DNA from: Ophiura sarsii
Taxonomy: Eukaryota; Echinodermata; Ophiuroidea; Amphilepidida; Ophiuridae
Direction of reading: 5' to 3'
DNA length: 64,000 bases
NCBI GenBank assembly: GCA_035610835.1
Contig: CM069443.1
Coordinates: forward strand, 86,798,690-86,862,689
A program made the translations under genes and the position numbers. The notes beneath the pieces are model-generated. The model saw only the letters and a list, made by a program, of their open reading frames with translations, was not told the origin of the DNA and did no database searches. Positions 24,418 through 36,433 of the stretch are shown here, piece after piece. Each line of letters opens with the position of its first letter. Within the stretch, counting starts at the first letter, position 1.

Positions 24418-24735
24418 TTGAGCTATATTTATGATGAATTGGGCTACTTTGTAATACAAATTGGAATACTTTGCACAGTAAGTTGGTTTTACAAAGGAAA
24501 TTGGGCTACTTATCATAATAAATTGGGTTTACTTTTTAGAGGAAATTGGGTTACTTTTCTTTATGGATTTGGGCCACATTTAAAATGAATTGGGCTACTT
24601 GTCATACTTAATTGGCTTACTTTATAAAGAAAATTGGCCTACTTATCAATATGGATTGGGCTACTTTTAGCATAAATTGGGCTAATTATCCTTATTATTT
24701 GAGCTCCATTTCATTATGAATTGGGTTACATTTCT
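24418..24735 (+). repeat. Degenerate 22-bp tandem repeat, about 14 units
   Basis: AATTGGGCTACTT recurs with TTGG at 24439, 24461, 24483, 24501, 24523, 24546, 24569, 24590, 24612, 24634, 24656, 24677 and 24721, a 22-bp step with small indels. The frame across its first half is a by-product. Confidence 0.85.
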
Positions 24736-25699
24736 TCATTAGAAAATGTCATACTGGGAATAAAACCATGCTATTCGTGTGTACAATTTATGAAACGAGA
24801 CTAGCACGTACGTAGAACCAACCTTTACCGGCAGTTTTTGTCAGACTAGTGGGAGATGCGCTTACCTCACCTGCTACAATTTTTTGTCGCCCGTGGTCAA
24901 ATTAACGACTGAAGCTGCGTGTGCTCCCCTGACACACTACTATCTTCATGAAGAGAAAAAATGAATAAATAAAACGTCTTTGACCAAAAAATTGAGGTCA
25001 GGTTATAGCCTAGATATCCGTGTCTGTGTTGGTTTACATCTGACAAATTAAAGTGATGATACTAAGTAGAATCAAATGACTGGAAAATGAGACTAGACAC
25101 TTAGAATTGACAGGTAGATTTATTGCTTATTGCTAGAACTCACACTTGGCTATTGAAGATGGCATCTATTATCCAAAAGTATTGCATTCATACAAGCAGT
25201 GGTTTATTTTCTGTAACTAATACAACAGCACATACATCTTCCATTCAAAGAATCGTGCTACACTCACGCAGTTAAATGTTGCTTCTATTACTGTACTACA
25301 CATTGACTTCACTGCACAGAGAAATGTGTATAGATACTGTGTATAGATGACAACAGTCCGGTTACTTTTTCCATTCTCTATTTAAAATACAGTAATAGTG
25401 CAACAAATTTGTTGTCAATAATTGATTCAACTGACTGAACTGACTGGAAAAAATACAGTTCCAAAAGTGTGCGCTGATAAACTGCTGAATATACAAGAGC
25501 TTATTCACGCACCATCATGCCACACCGGTAGTTTCAAGCGGCATAGTACACCATGTAACACAATAAGGCGCACAATTTGCCTCCTGTAGCGCGGCGTGAC
25601 GACTGTTCGACGCACTGCCTTTGAATTAGACCAATCGGGGTGTATTTTTGTTGTTGCTGTGAACAAATGTGCATGCTCGATATTCGTTTGCATATTAAT
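24736..25699. other. No recognised feature
   Basis: Non-coding; no domain seen in the minus-strand frame at 25505-25720. Confidence 0.45.
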
Positions 25700-26340
25700 A
25701 TATGAAGAGGTATTTTGCAAAAGGGCCTACATCCACTTTGGCTCTTATTGAGAAAAAGTCAAAAAACTTGTTTCTAAATATTCAAGTTGAGCAATTGAAA
25801 AACTGAATGGATTATGAAAGAGGTACACTACATACTAATTGAAATTGAAATAAATTTTAAATGTGCTAGTTTTAATTTTTTTTTAAATCATGTTTACATT
25901 TTTTGAAAATTTGGATGTAGGCCCTTTTGCAACAAAACTCCATCTGTTTGTACATAAAGAAAAAATACCACACACAAAAAATCATTTATTTTAATCATTT
26001 CAAATAAATAAATAAGTTTGATATTGAAATGTATAGGTCACAATCATATGTTTCAAGAAAATAAAGTCATTTTTTTCAAAAATACCTACATCTCATTGTA
26101 AACAGCCATTGAAGTTGTTGTTTTGTTGCAAAAGGGCCTGTATCCCGATTTAATTCTGGATACAGGCCCTTTTGCAACAAAACAACAATTTCAATGGCTG
26201 TTTACAATGAGATGTAGGTCTTTTTGAAAAAAATGACTTTGTTTCCTTGAAACATATGATTTTTCCCTATACATTTCTATATCAAACTCATTTTTTGAAA
26301 AAATGCACCATAGCCCTTTTGCAAAATACCTCTTCATATG
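25700..26340. mobile_element. Large fold-back element with nested palindrome
   Basis: Outer ends TATGAAGAGGTATTTTGCAA / exact complement at 26314-26339. An inner near-perfect palindrome (about 26020-26290, centre about 26147) has arms through TGTTTTGTTGCAAAAGGGCC. The motif TTGCAAAAGGGCCT appears five times counting both strands. Non-coding. Confidence 0.85.
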
Positions 26341-27898
26341 CTAAGTAAACCACACACTTTTTCGCCATGTTCTTCCCAGTACCTGTTTTTGGTCCGCCAT
26401 TTTTAAAGATGACAGCCATATAGAGGGACGCGGGGACCCGATCTATGTCTGAACTAGGGACCAAAGACGATCTACTAATGAATTATTCATGGACACGCCG
26501 ATTAGTCGAATTTTGGTTTTCACCGCACATACATATGTGCAATGCAAAATAACTAGAATGACGCGTTATCGGTTTGATGTCTTCTGATGCCTTGACAGTT
26601 AGCATTATGAAACATATATAAGAGTATTGTATAATAAATTGCATAATTCAAATATCTCGATTCCAGACGCAGCAAATCGTGTAATCCAGTCCCTGGGAGT
26701 ACCTACATAATTTACATCCAATATTTCGCAGTTATATGTAATCATTTAAACCACACGGTAAGATTACCAAGATATATTGATCCTCAAATGTATGTATAAT
26801 TATTGACAGTAAATCTTGTTTTTCAAAATTTGGCACGTAAGAGCAGGTGTTTTTCTTGCACATTATTTTTATTCGAAAAAGTCAGATAGCAAATGTGAAT
26901 ACTTATGGAATAACCAAGTTTAGGCAGAAAAGTAAACTGGATTCTTGTATCCATACATAAAGGCAACATAATGAAAACCTGTTCTGCAGGCATATAACCA
27001 AGCGAGAATTAGACTTAAGATTTGTTTCATTTTTATTTTGTTGAACATTTTCAAAACCTTTTTCAAAAAGATCAGAAAGTTCTGAGGAGTTTTGAAATTC
27101 TGAATTTAAACATTTCTTTGAAAAAAACCATGTTCGGATATCATTCAATGTCAACTAAATTCCTTAAAATGCCTTCTACTTTTTGAAGAGCATATTCCTT
27201 CCATTAAGACTTTTTCATCTTGATTTTCATATAACATCAATGATTTGATTTCATTAATAGTGAATAATTTACTCTTTTAAAGTCATGTTTCACTTCACTG
27301 CTAAACCCCGATGTTCTCTCTTCGTTTTCAGAGGAGAAACACATGATCGTTCCAGGATCTTGAAATACCCCCCTATTTGACGGCGTTTGGCGGACAATTT
27401 GGCTAATTTGACCCCCTTTTCCGCCCAAAAGCACGGACATGTTAATAACAATCTAGATGAACTTATTTTAAAGAAAGGTATAACATCCTATAAAAGTATA
27501 ACCCATTAAATTGATATTATTGTTTCCTTTCCTCATGCAGGCTAGCCTGTGCAGAATGTTCAAGAAGCAAGCTTGTAATGCCATTTTTGTATCACATGAT
27601 AACTAACTAATCAAAATGTCTGATGATCTCGTACTTAGTCTATGCACTGGTCTATGGTGTATGCCACCTACTCTATCGAACTTCAACACACTCACTGAAT
27701 ACTGATTCAAGATATTATCGCCATTTTTTAGAGTTGACAACCAGAAAGACTTAACTCACTTTGGGCCATTTTGAGATAGGACCAAAATAACTAACTGAAC
27801 ACCCCCCCCCCCCCCCCTCACCTCCATTGGTGTTAAAGTCAAATTCAATTTTTACACACAGCTCAATGGAATAAAAAATATTAACACATATTTTAAAT
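26341..27898. other. No recognised feature apart from a C-tract
   Basis: AT-rich, non-coding. A C-tract at about 27800-27817 gives a false glycine-rich minus-strand frame. Confidence 0.5.
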
Positions 27899-28130
27899 CC
27901 TGTGGCACAATCAGGTAGGCTATCATATGTCAAAGAAAACCTTCTAGACTCGGGTTTGATTCCCGGCACCAGCGCAAGCCGTAATTTCTCCCCAGAATTG
28001 ACCTGTTTTTCTCCCCCGATATTTTTATTTCCGGAGAAACTGACTCTGTGATACGACCAGGCGGGCCGAACATCCACACAGGTAACCCTGGTTCGTTTCC
28101 CGGTGCCGGCACAAGCCGGACTTTTTCTTC
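27899..28130 (+). repeat. tRNA-derived SINE-like element, possibly dimeric
   Basis: TGGCACAATCAGGTAGG (A-box-like) and GGGTTTGATTCCCGG (B-box-like) are spaced as in a tRNA. A core with TTTTTCTCCCCCGATA follows. A second B-box-like block (CCCTGGTTCGTTTCCCGGTG) comes about 140 bp later. CGGCACCAGCGCAAGCCG and CGGTGCCGGCACAAGCCGG follow the two B boxes, so the unit looks duplicated. Confidence 0.55.
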
Positions 28131-29687
28131 CTTGCTAATCTTAATCCCTAAAACATGCGTTGGGAGTTAGAGTTAACGATATTCATGGTTTTACAATACT
28201 TACTACTTTTGTATGTAAATACAAAGCAACTAAAATGTTAAAATTTGACCTTATCCTCGAATATAATGCTAATTACAAAAGAACGACCACAAGATATCAA
28301 TTTTTTGCAAAATTGCCGATGAATAAAAACACTTGGATGTCCAGAACATGAACTGACCAACGCAAATAGACACAAGAACAATACAGCTAACATTTACTTT
28401 GATGTTTTGAACGGTAGTAAGGGAGTACCCGTATATTATAATGATATCACGGAACAAATAAGGACCCTAAACAATACGGAAGACCACTGCATGATGAAAA
28501 GTATACCCTAATTTTAAATTTGGCTTATTTTGATACCCAATCACGTAACTTGCCCCAGTTTGAAAAATTACCCTAAATATGTGATTTGTTAGATGCGCCT
28601 GATACCCCTCTTATTGCTTATTATAACCACTGAGCACCCCAGGTTTGGAAGATGGCGTGGCATGCACCTCCCAAATATATGGGACCCCTCCCCCCTCTCC
28701 CCGGAGTTAAAAAAGCATAGCATTAATCGAAAATGTTAAACTTGATAGGAAACTGAATTCTCACAAGGTTATTTAGTTATAGCATCAGCTAAGTGAGGTG
28801 TGTATAGTTTTAAGTATTTGGTACACAACTATCTATTGTATTCTCACTTCCTATAGTAAAGATAAATGATATTCAAGTTAAATGAGCACTCCCATAGTCT
28901 CCTAGGGTAAAATATATTATTCTTAACCAGTACTAACTAAGCCAACATTCGGTTATAAATATCAGACGAAGATAATTACAACACCACAAATTCATCAGAA
29001 ATGCTAAACTAGTCTCGCTCTCATCTTAAATACATAAAAAAAAGTCATTTATACAGATTTTAAACGAGAAGATGGGCATGATGTGATCAAACTTAACGTA
29101 GCGTGTATTTAAAATATCAACCGTTATCTAGTACAGGCTATGTATATTGATCTATGGATCTCGACTGCTATCTAACTTAAATAGTTGGAATGACGTCAGC
29201 TCATATATTCGCCGCGAGCCAATGTTCTAACATTGTTCTGCTGAGGTAACCGAACCTATTTGAGAAGATTGCGGACGGATAAGGTAAATAGTGTAGACGT
29301 ACGTGCATGAATCTATTTCCAGAATTCAATGATTTGTTTGAAGAGGTGTGTTTGCGATGAACTGAATTAGATTCACATTCCCCAGCATTTTACTATGTGT
29401 TGTATTGCACAAATTATATCGACACAGGCGCTCGCAGGGATTTTAGGGATTTATGTATAGATTATGCAAATTACGTACTAAATTAGCATATTTGCTCTGA
29501 AAATCAAATCAAATTATTGGCCACCAGACCATGCTCTGTAAAACGGGAACAGAAATTAACCCTGACCTTCCCCTTAGTACAAGATGAATGCTATGCTGGT
29601 AGTCCCCACTTCCTCAATTTATCTTCTTCTGCAATCATGGCAGGTTACATATGGCAACAAAAAACTACAATTTGAGGAGCTTTACTT
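28131..29687. other. No recognised feature
   Basis: AT-rich, non-coding. Short frames only. Confidence 0.5.
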
Positions 29688-29752
29688 CTTGGTCTTACAG
29701 TTATTTGCTTGGAATTCCATGCTGCCGACCCGGTTCGATTACCAGTACCAAC
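29688..29752 (+). repeat. Weak tRNA-like sequence
   Basis: TTGGTCTTACAGTTATTTG could be a degraded A box and CCCGGTTCGATTACC a B box at tRNA spacing. Low support. Confidence 0.3.
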
Positions 29753-29853
29753 TCAGCCGCATTCCCGCCACTCTCCATATTTGCCCTGTTTACCATCCCT
29801 GATTATTTTCTTCCCAACAAAAACATATAGGGGTTTAAGGTAAAAACTAATAA

Positions 29854-30113
29854 GACCCCATAAACACTAGCAAAAATCCCTTCATTGAATGAAGTGTTAA
29901 TGAAGATTAACTGATGAAGGTGTGTAGTGTGCTCTTCCCTTCATTGAATGAAGCAAAACTAATCTTCATCCAATGAAGCAAAAGAGGTTCTTTCGATGAA
30001 GATACATGTTAATTCAATGAAGCGATTTGGTAGTGTGTACGCTCCCTTCATTAATATAATGAAGATCAACTAATGATGATTGAACTAATCGATTTTATAG
30101 TGTGTATGGGGTC
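29854..30113. mobile_element. Harbinger-like MITE with internal TTCATTGAATGAA palindromes
   Basis: TAA at 29851-29853 and 30114-30116. Ends GACCCCATAAACACTA / complement GACCCCATACACACTA. Interior carries repeated CTTCATTGAATGAAG and relatives (about 29882, 29939, 29965, 30049). Confidence 0.75.
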
Positions 30114-30254
30114 TAACAAGTTTGGATGTACATTGGTTGGTTCGTTCGGTCCTGTCATGACTGACAGCTCGTGACCTTACAGATACTACGCCATAGATTT
30201 TCAGCAAAGGAGTAACAATCACGGAGAGGGTGTCCAGTAATTAGTTTTATTTGA

Positions 30255-30503
30255 TCAATCCACCGGGAACAAGGTCTGGATGTACATACACATGTCGAAA
30301 GCCACTCTTTAACCCTAACGCTCCATGACACCAAAAAAACTCGACGATGCTACAATCTTCTACCGCGTGATTGCCAGGTCGATATCGTACAACACTCCGC
30401 CAAGTGTTCAACTTGTGAACGAAATAGGAAGCTATGGGACCACTCCCAATCCCGGAACTGCTACCAATGCAAGAACCGCACCATGCTGCTTTCACAACTA
30501 GGA
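30255..30503 (+). other. Stop-free 83-codon frame with Cys pairs, status uncertain
   Basis: Open on the plus strand from a TGA at 30252 to a TGA at 30504, with no ATG near the start. Cys pairs occur as C-x2-C-x14-C-x2-C (residues 51, 54, 69, 72), with two more Cys at 32 and 40 after a KKTRR stretch, as in some zinc-binding tails. The minus strand is also open here (30247-30531). The patch is GC-richer than its surroundings. It may be an exon fragment, a transposase remnant or chance; no family is recognised. Confidence 0.2.
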
Positions 30504-30602
30504 TGATACAACTCAGTGTTTCTATATCCAATCTTAAACAGGCAGATTTTTGAAATAGCAGTCCTACAAGGATGCTAGACTAGCTCTGGGAGTGTAACCT
30601 AC

Positions 30603-30714
30603 CTTCTTGGCTCTGTGAGCATAGATTCTCCTCTACCTCTTCGCCTCCATTGTCCACGCAGGTAATAGTACGGAATCGTCTGCCTAACTCACACGTATCA
30701 TTTATCTCTGTCAT
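30603..30714 (-). CDS. THSD7-like protein, coding exon 2 (rest of third TSR module)
   Basis: A 112-bp exon: 37 codons plus one base. On the minus strand it is preceded by a TCCATACAG acceptor and followed by a GAAG|GTAGGT donor. It enters in phase 0, which is the phase exon 1 leaves in, and exits in phase 1. The peptide contains C-E-L-G-R-R-F-R-T-I-T-C followed by VDNGGEEVEENLC, the usual middle of a THSD7-type TSR (C-x-x-G-x-x-x-R-x-x-x-C, then a turn with acidic residues and the next Cys). Joined to the exon 1 end (TWKIGEWTSCRQ) it makes a continuous module, so the two are very probably spliced together. The next exon should supply the closing P-C...D-C part. I looked for that pattern on the minus strand down to position 1 and did not find it. 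Confidence 0.8.
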
Positions 30715-31353
30715 CTGTATGGAGTGATTAAGAAATAAAAATACTAGAAATTAAGTATAAATAACAATAAACTGATCTTATTCTACCTCTCATGTGCAGG
30801 TTGTTCTTTTTATTTCAAATGTTCTTGAAAATTCTGGTAAATTTCCATACAGTACCCATACATATTCAAAATGTTCAACAGCAAAAATTGAAAATTGAAA
30901 ATAGATCTTCTAATTTTTTTATAAACGTTCAAAATGTTCACACCCCCCCCCAAAAAAAAATGGGCAAGTGATGCACATAAACTTCTTTTTTTCTAATGAA
31001 GAAGGGTTTTATTATAAGGATGTTCACATAAAAATGACAATTTTCAAAGCAATGAGCACAGGAAGGAACTTGAAATATATTTCTTTTTCAATAGCCTTAT
31101 CTAAATGGGAATGTGTTCTTATCGATGTGCGTGCCACGCTTTTAATAGCCTGGTCAAATAGTTTACAAGAACTGTCACTTGATCTGGGCATACTGTTTAT
31201 ATGTTTGAAGCCGTACATTTATTTACCTAATTATATCTATTCCATTCCACTCTCTTATCTGTCTAAGCGAGGCACTCAGTGCAGCCGGGATGCATGAAAC
31301 ACTTAGAGTGGGATTGAAATTGAACAGATAACTAAATTTATCATACATAGCGC

Positions 31354-32419
31354 TATACAGCGTGTCCCAAAAAACTGGGTCCAAAATCTGCAGAGCTTGT
31401 AACTTTAAAAGTTGGAATTGCAGCTGATTCATATTTGAGGATTTTAAGGAACATATACCTGACCTCAATTGGTTAAAATGTGAGACCAATCAAGGGGCAA
31501 CTTTCTGAACTACAAAGCTTTCAACAGTGCGTGGTTAGAACCCGTTTTTTCCAATTTAGCAATAAACTACCTTATGCCATGAATTTGCTTTGTGTGCAAG
31601 TTTTCCCTACATCATGTGCATGGTGTTTATTCTCCGAAATATCTTATGTTTGGTAGAAAAGGGTTAAATTATAGGTATTTTGGATCAATATTCAGCATTG
31701 CAGTAACCTTGTCGTTGAATATATACAAAAACAGAGCAACTGTTACCCTGATAGGCTGATACCATGCCTGGAAGTAACACCCGCCCACCTGCCCATAGCA
31801 GGAAAAAGTACCCCGGCAACCGACTGGCGGGTAAACAATTTCAAACTCACGGTGCAAGTGTGAGAGTTAGTAGTGGAATTTCTGTCGGGCATTTATTTTT
31901 GTGAGTTACCTGCCCGATCCCGACTGGCTGGTTGAAAAAAATCTGAAGTTCCAGCCCTGCCTCTAACTCCTTTGATGAGATGACTGACTTAACGGCTGGT
32001 TTCCAATTTCGAAGAAATGGTTCTTGAACTACTTCAAAGATGGCAGTGTCTCAGAAGGTTATTTATTGATTTTTATAACAAAAATCATAGGTATTTACAC
32101 TTTTTATCCCCTTTGAAAAAGATTTCCCTGAGTAAGTGATTGTTATCAAGTCAAAGGCAAAACTTTGATGACGTCAATACGATGCGCAAATGCAACGCAT
32201 GGACGGTTTATGGGCAAAATCGGAAAAACAGGTCCTGACCACGCTGTGTGCAAAGCTTTGTATTTCTAAAACCTTACATCCCATTGGTCTTATAATTTCA
32301 CCAACTAATGTCAGATATATTTACTTTTATATTCCCAAACATGAAGCATCTATGTTTCCCATATTTTAAGTTAAAAGCTCTGAAAGTTTTGGACCCAGTT
32401 TTTTGGGACACGCTGTATA
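31354..32419. mobile_element. TIR element with TACAGCGTGTCCCAAAAAAC ends
   Basis: Left ATACAGCGTGTCCCAAAAAAC then TGGGTCCAAAA; the complement of the right end is identical over the first 31 bp with a few later changes. 1.07 kb, no transposase. Contains a GC-richer block at 31735-31940 related to 7930-8005. Confidence 0.8.
31735..31940. repeat. Dispersed repeat with CCCGCC motifs, related to 7930-8005
   Basis: The complement of 31755-31800 contains TATGGGCAGGTGGGCGGGTG and then TTACTTCCAGGC, matching TATGGGCAGGCGGGCGGGTG and CTATTTCAAGGC at 7957-7990. Confidence 0.6.
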
Positions 32420-33292
32420 TAAGTCCCCAATGTACTTCATTATTTCTATATTGTCTGATAAATAAGATATTACATTTGTCACTTGCAGTGACTCATGATA
32501 GTATCTATTATATATCTTTACTTATTATATAAAAAATAAAGTGCGATATCAAAAGTGCATATTTCAAATAAAAAAGGTCCTTGCCTAACTGAAATGAAAA
32601 CAAGTAATGCGTTACAACACCTATAACTCTAGTGGGCCGAAGTAAATTGTTTGGAGGGTAGGAGCAAGGATGTTTGACCAGGGGTATGTCACTGAGCTTG
32701 CCGATCGGGTCCACTTTTAAATTGAACTTAGTCAGCATAGAATTGGGGGCGCTATACCGATCAGGCGTGATGATTGTCTGATGATTGTAGCAGACGACGC
32801 AACGCTGGCCACGCGTCTCTCAGACGACCCAATTTGGCAACGGGAGTGCACCATTTTGAATTATTTTTAACAGTCATCGCCCGGTTAACGATAAAAATCC
32901 TTTTAATTATGATGTATTTGTCAAAATGATAGTTTAAAATTCGCGATTACGTGTTATTCACTACGAATTCAAAATTTAGGTTTCGCGTGGCCACCGTCGT
33001 CTGTTTAAATCTACAGCGCCCCCAAACCTATGCTGACTAACATGCCGTTTAACCTGCCGTTAAACCTGGTTAAACATTGTTAAACGCGTTAAACGCCGGT
33101 CACGGACGCATTCCGGACGATTACTATAATTTATTCAAATATGCAAAAGGTCCGTTTTCGTTACGTGCGTTGGTATACTACTTTCCTATCCCAAAGTTAA
33201 TAGTATCCCTGGTTTGACCTCAAAAGTATTTGGAAAACTTACACAGCCATTTTCTTATGCCCAAAACCATAATCACTCGGCTGTCGGTACTG
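32420..33292. other. No recognised feature
   Basis: Non-coding. TTAAAC motifs cluster at 33045-33095 (GTTAAACCTG, GTTAAACATTG, GTTAAACGCG). Confidence 0.45.
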
Positions 33293-33340
33293 GTATGGGT
33301 ATTGTATGCCTTGTACCTGTATGGGAACTGTATAGTACAT
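33293..33340 (-). repeat. Isolated inverted copies of the 26-bp repeat unit
   Basis: GGTATGGGTATTGTATGCC and TTGTACCTGTATGGGAACTG are the reverse complement of about two units of the array that starts at 33478. Confidence 0.75.
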
Positions 33341-33364
33341 GTGTAGCACAAGCAAAGTAGCAGT

Positions 33365-33411
33365 CGTCAGCCTGCTTCGATGAGTTAGGCAATTATCGAA
33401 GCAGGCTGACG
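33365..33411. repeat. Perfect 17-bp stem hairpin
   Basis: CGTCAGCCTGCTTCGAT, a 13-nt loop, then ATCGAAGCAGGCTGACG. It sits between the inverted outlier units and the main 26-bp array. Confidence 0.9.
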
Positions 33412-33477
33412 AGCTGCATATTAGCAAAGTTACTACTGGTACTAATCAAGTACCTTGGTAGTACTTCAATGATATTT

Positions 33478-35129
33478 TAACAGTACCCATACAGGTGCTG
33501 GGCATACAGTACCAGTATAGGTACTGGGCATACAGTACCCATACACGTACTGGGCATATAGGACCCATACAGGTACAGGGCATACAATACCCATACAGGT
33601 ACAGGGCATACAGTACCCATACAGGTACGGGGCATACAGTACCCATACAGGTACTGGGCATACAGTACCCATACAGGTAATGGGCATACAGTACCCATAC
33701 AGGTACTGGGCATACAGTACCCATACAGGTACCGGGCATACAGTAAGGTACTGGGCATACAGTACCCATACAGGTACAGGGCATATAGTACCTATACAGG
33801 TACTGGGCATACAGTACCCATACAGGTACTGGGCATATAGTACCCATACAGGTACTGGGCATACAGTACTTATACAGGTACTGGGCATACAGTACCCAAA
33901 CATGGTACGGGGAATACAGTACCCATACAGGTACTGGGCCTACAGTACCCATACAGGTACAGGGCATACAGTACCCATACAAGTACAGGGCATACAGTAC
34001 CTATACAGGTACTGGGCATACAGTATCCATACAGGTATGGGGCATACAGTACCCATACAGGTACGGGGCATACAGCACCCATACAGGTACAGGGCATACA
34101 GTACCCATACAGGTACTGGGCATACAGTACCCATATAGGTACCGGGCATACAGTACCCATACAGGTACTGGGCATACAGTACCCATACAGGTACTGGGCA
34201 TACAGTACCCATACAGGTACGGGCATACAGTAACCATACAGGTACTGGGCATACAGTACCCATACAGGTACAGGGCATACAGTACCCATACAGGTACTGG
34301 GCATACAGTACCCATACAGGTACAGGGCATACAGTACCCATACAGGTACGGGGCATACAGTACCCATACAGGTACGGGGCATACAGTACCCATACAGGTA
34401 CGGGGCATACAGTACCCATTAAGGTACTGGGCATACAGTACCCATACAGGTACGGGGCATACAGTACCCATACAGGTACTGGGCATACAGTACTTATACA
34501 GGTACTGGGCATACAGTACCCATTCAGGTACTGGCATACAGTAACCATACAGGTACTGGGCATACAGTACCCATCACAGGTACAGGGCATACAGTACCCA
34601 TACAGGTACGGGGCATACAGTACCCATACAGGTACACGGCATACAGTACCCATACAGGTACGGGGCATACAGTACCCATACAGGTACAGGGCATACAGTA
34701 CCCATACAGGTACAGGGCATACAGTACCTATACAGGTACTGGGCATACAGTATCCATACAGGTACGGGGCATACAGTACCCATACAGGTACGGGGCATAC
34801 AGTACCCATACAGGTACCGGGCATACAGTACCCATACAGGTACCGGGCATACAGTACCCATACAGGTACTGGACAAACAGTACCCATACAGGTACGGGCA
34901 TACAGTAACCATACAGGTACTGGGCATACAGTACCCATCACAGGTACAGGGCATACAGTACCCATACAGGTACGGGGCATACAGTACCCATACAGGTACG
35001 GGGCATACAGTACCCATACAGGTACGGGGCATACAGTACCCATACAGGTACGGGGCATACAGTACCCATACAGGTACGGGGCATACAGTACCCATACAGG
35101 TACGGGGCATACAGTACCCATACAGGTAC
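33478..35129 (+). repeat. Minisatellite array, 26-bp unit, about 63 copies
   Basis: Unit CAGTACCCATACAGGTAC then TGGGCATA. GGTACTG-GGCATA-CAGTACC forms a 7-bp stem with a 6-nt loop across each junction. 26 is not a multiple of 3, and the unit lacks stops in several frames, so the array yields open frames up to 393 codons on the minus strand and 152 on the plus strand (VCPVPVWVLYA-type and HTGTGHTVPIQ-type). These overlap in all frames and have no promoter or splice support, so I do not call them genes. Confidence 0.95.
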
Positions 35130-36433
35130 TGACAGCAGAGTGACCATGATACTGATCATAAGAAAATGTCTGTGTAATTAATGCAGAGGCGTATGGGAGG
35201 GGGGGTGTTCACCTCATACAATTGCTTTCCTTTGGTATTGTTAAATGTTACTGTTACTTTTATAAAGTTATTATTTTCACTTATTATTGAGAATGAAAAA
35301 AAAAATGCTGGAAAATCCTCGGTTTTTCAAGATTACATTGTATCGTGTATATATACTTATTGTTTTCATTTCATTTAAAATACTTACCTAATTTTGACAT
35401 GCCATATTTTACTTGAATTTAAAGATTGACAAATGCTACATGGTGTGAAATGACTCTTCCATTTAATATAAACCACAAACACCTACATATTGGTTCAGAA
35501 AAACATTAACAAATATGTTTTCCACGGACTAGAAAAGGAATCTCTCCACACAATTACATAGATTATCACATTTACAGAAAACATATTTTTAGACAAGTCT
35601 TTTGAGAGATAAATTATTTGTTAAAAGTTGGAAAACTTTATTTAAAATTATTGTCTCCAAAAGTATCACTTTAATATTCAAAATGTATGATATGGCAAGC
35701 TCTCTCACATAATGAAAGAATTTCAATTCTCAATTTGTTCATCGTAAGTTGATGTACTATTTGACAAGATGCGTCAACTAAATTCAATACTATAACACTG
35801 ACAACACGCTCAAATTGCCACCATAAACAGTCAATCTGTAAATCCTGTATATCCTCTTGATGGGTCCTTGCACCTTCCCTCTTTCAATATGCTCAAAGGA
35901 AACATGCGTACCCTTGAATATTGGGATTGGCTCATTCCTCGCAGCAGTTGCGTGACAATTTGATGTGTGCCATATTATATTTCATTTTAATATCAGAAAA
36001 TGTATATTAAATGTTTGAGGATTTTTGACATATTTGTGCTATTAGCACAATGTAACCTTTTTATACACAGTTCAAAAGAAGTACCCCTAAAATAAGATCA
36101 CATTTATTTGCATCACTCCATACACATTTGAGAGATTGTAACTCTTATTAAAGGGGGAAATGCTTGGCTACCCATGGAAAGTGTCCCCATTTAAATATTA
36201 TGTTTAACTTTCCCACAATGTTTTCAGAAAAAGTGGCCATTTTCAAGATCCCATACAAGTTTGTTTGCATAACTCAACACAGAATTGGACGTTTTGGGAG
36301 ATTGAAACACTTGTGAAAAGGGGAAAGGATTGGCTACCAACACAAGGTTTCCCCATTTTTATGTTTACTTTTCCCAAAACAGTCACATTTCCCCCAAATT
36401 GATGTTTTCAATAACGCATGCTACCAGCACCAA
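35130..36433. other. No recognised feature
   Basis: AT-rich, non-coding. 36090-36180 and 36255-36390 are diverged relatives (GGGGAAATGCTTGGCTACC / GGGGAAAGGATTGGCTACC). Confidence 0.5.

Larger units (their letters stand above)
1..30602 (-). other. Start of intron 2 of the THSD7-like gene, continuing past the window edge
   Basis: Begins with the GTAGGT donor at 30602-30597. No exon 3 was recognised by eye, so the gene most likely continues beyond position 1. A short, poorly conserved exon could have been missed. Confidence 0.45.

Noticed and set aside
30247..30531. THSD7-like exon 3 on the minus strand
   Set aside because: The minus-strand peptide has DC...FRHV-like pieces but lacks the WSxWSxC core and has no acceptor in the required phase.
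33446..35159. Overlapping ORFs of 145-393 codons, VCPVPVWVLYA-type
   Set aside because: They are open only because a 26-bp unit lacks stops in several frames. Both strands and several frames are open at once, with no splice or start context.
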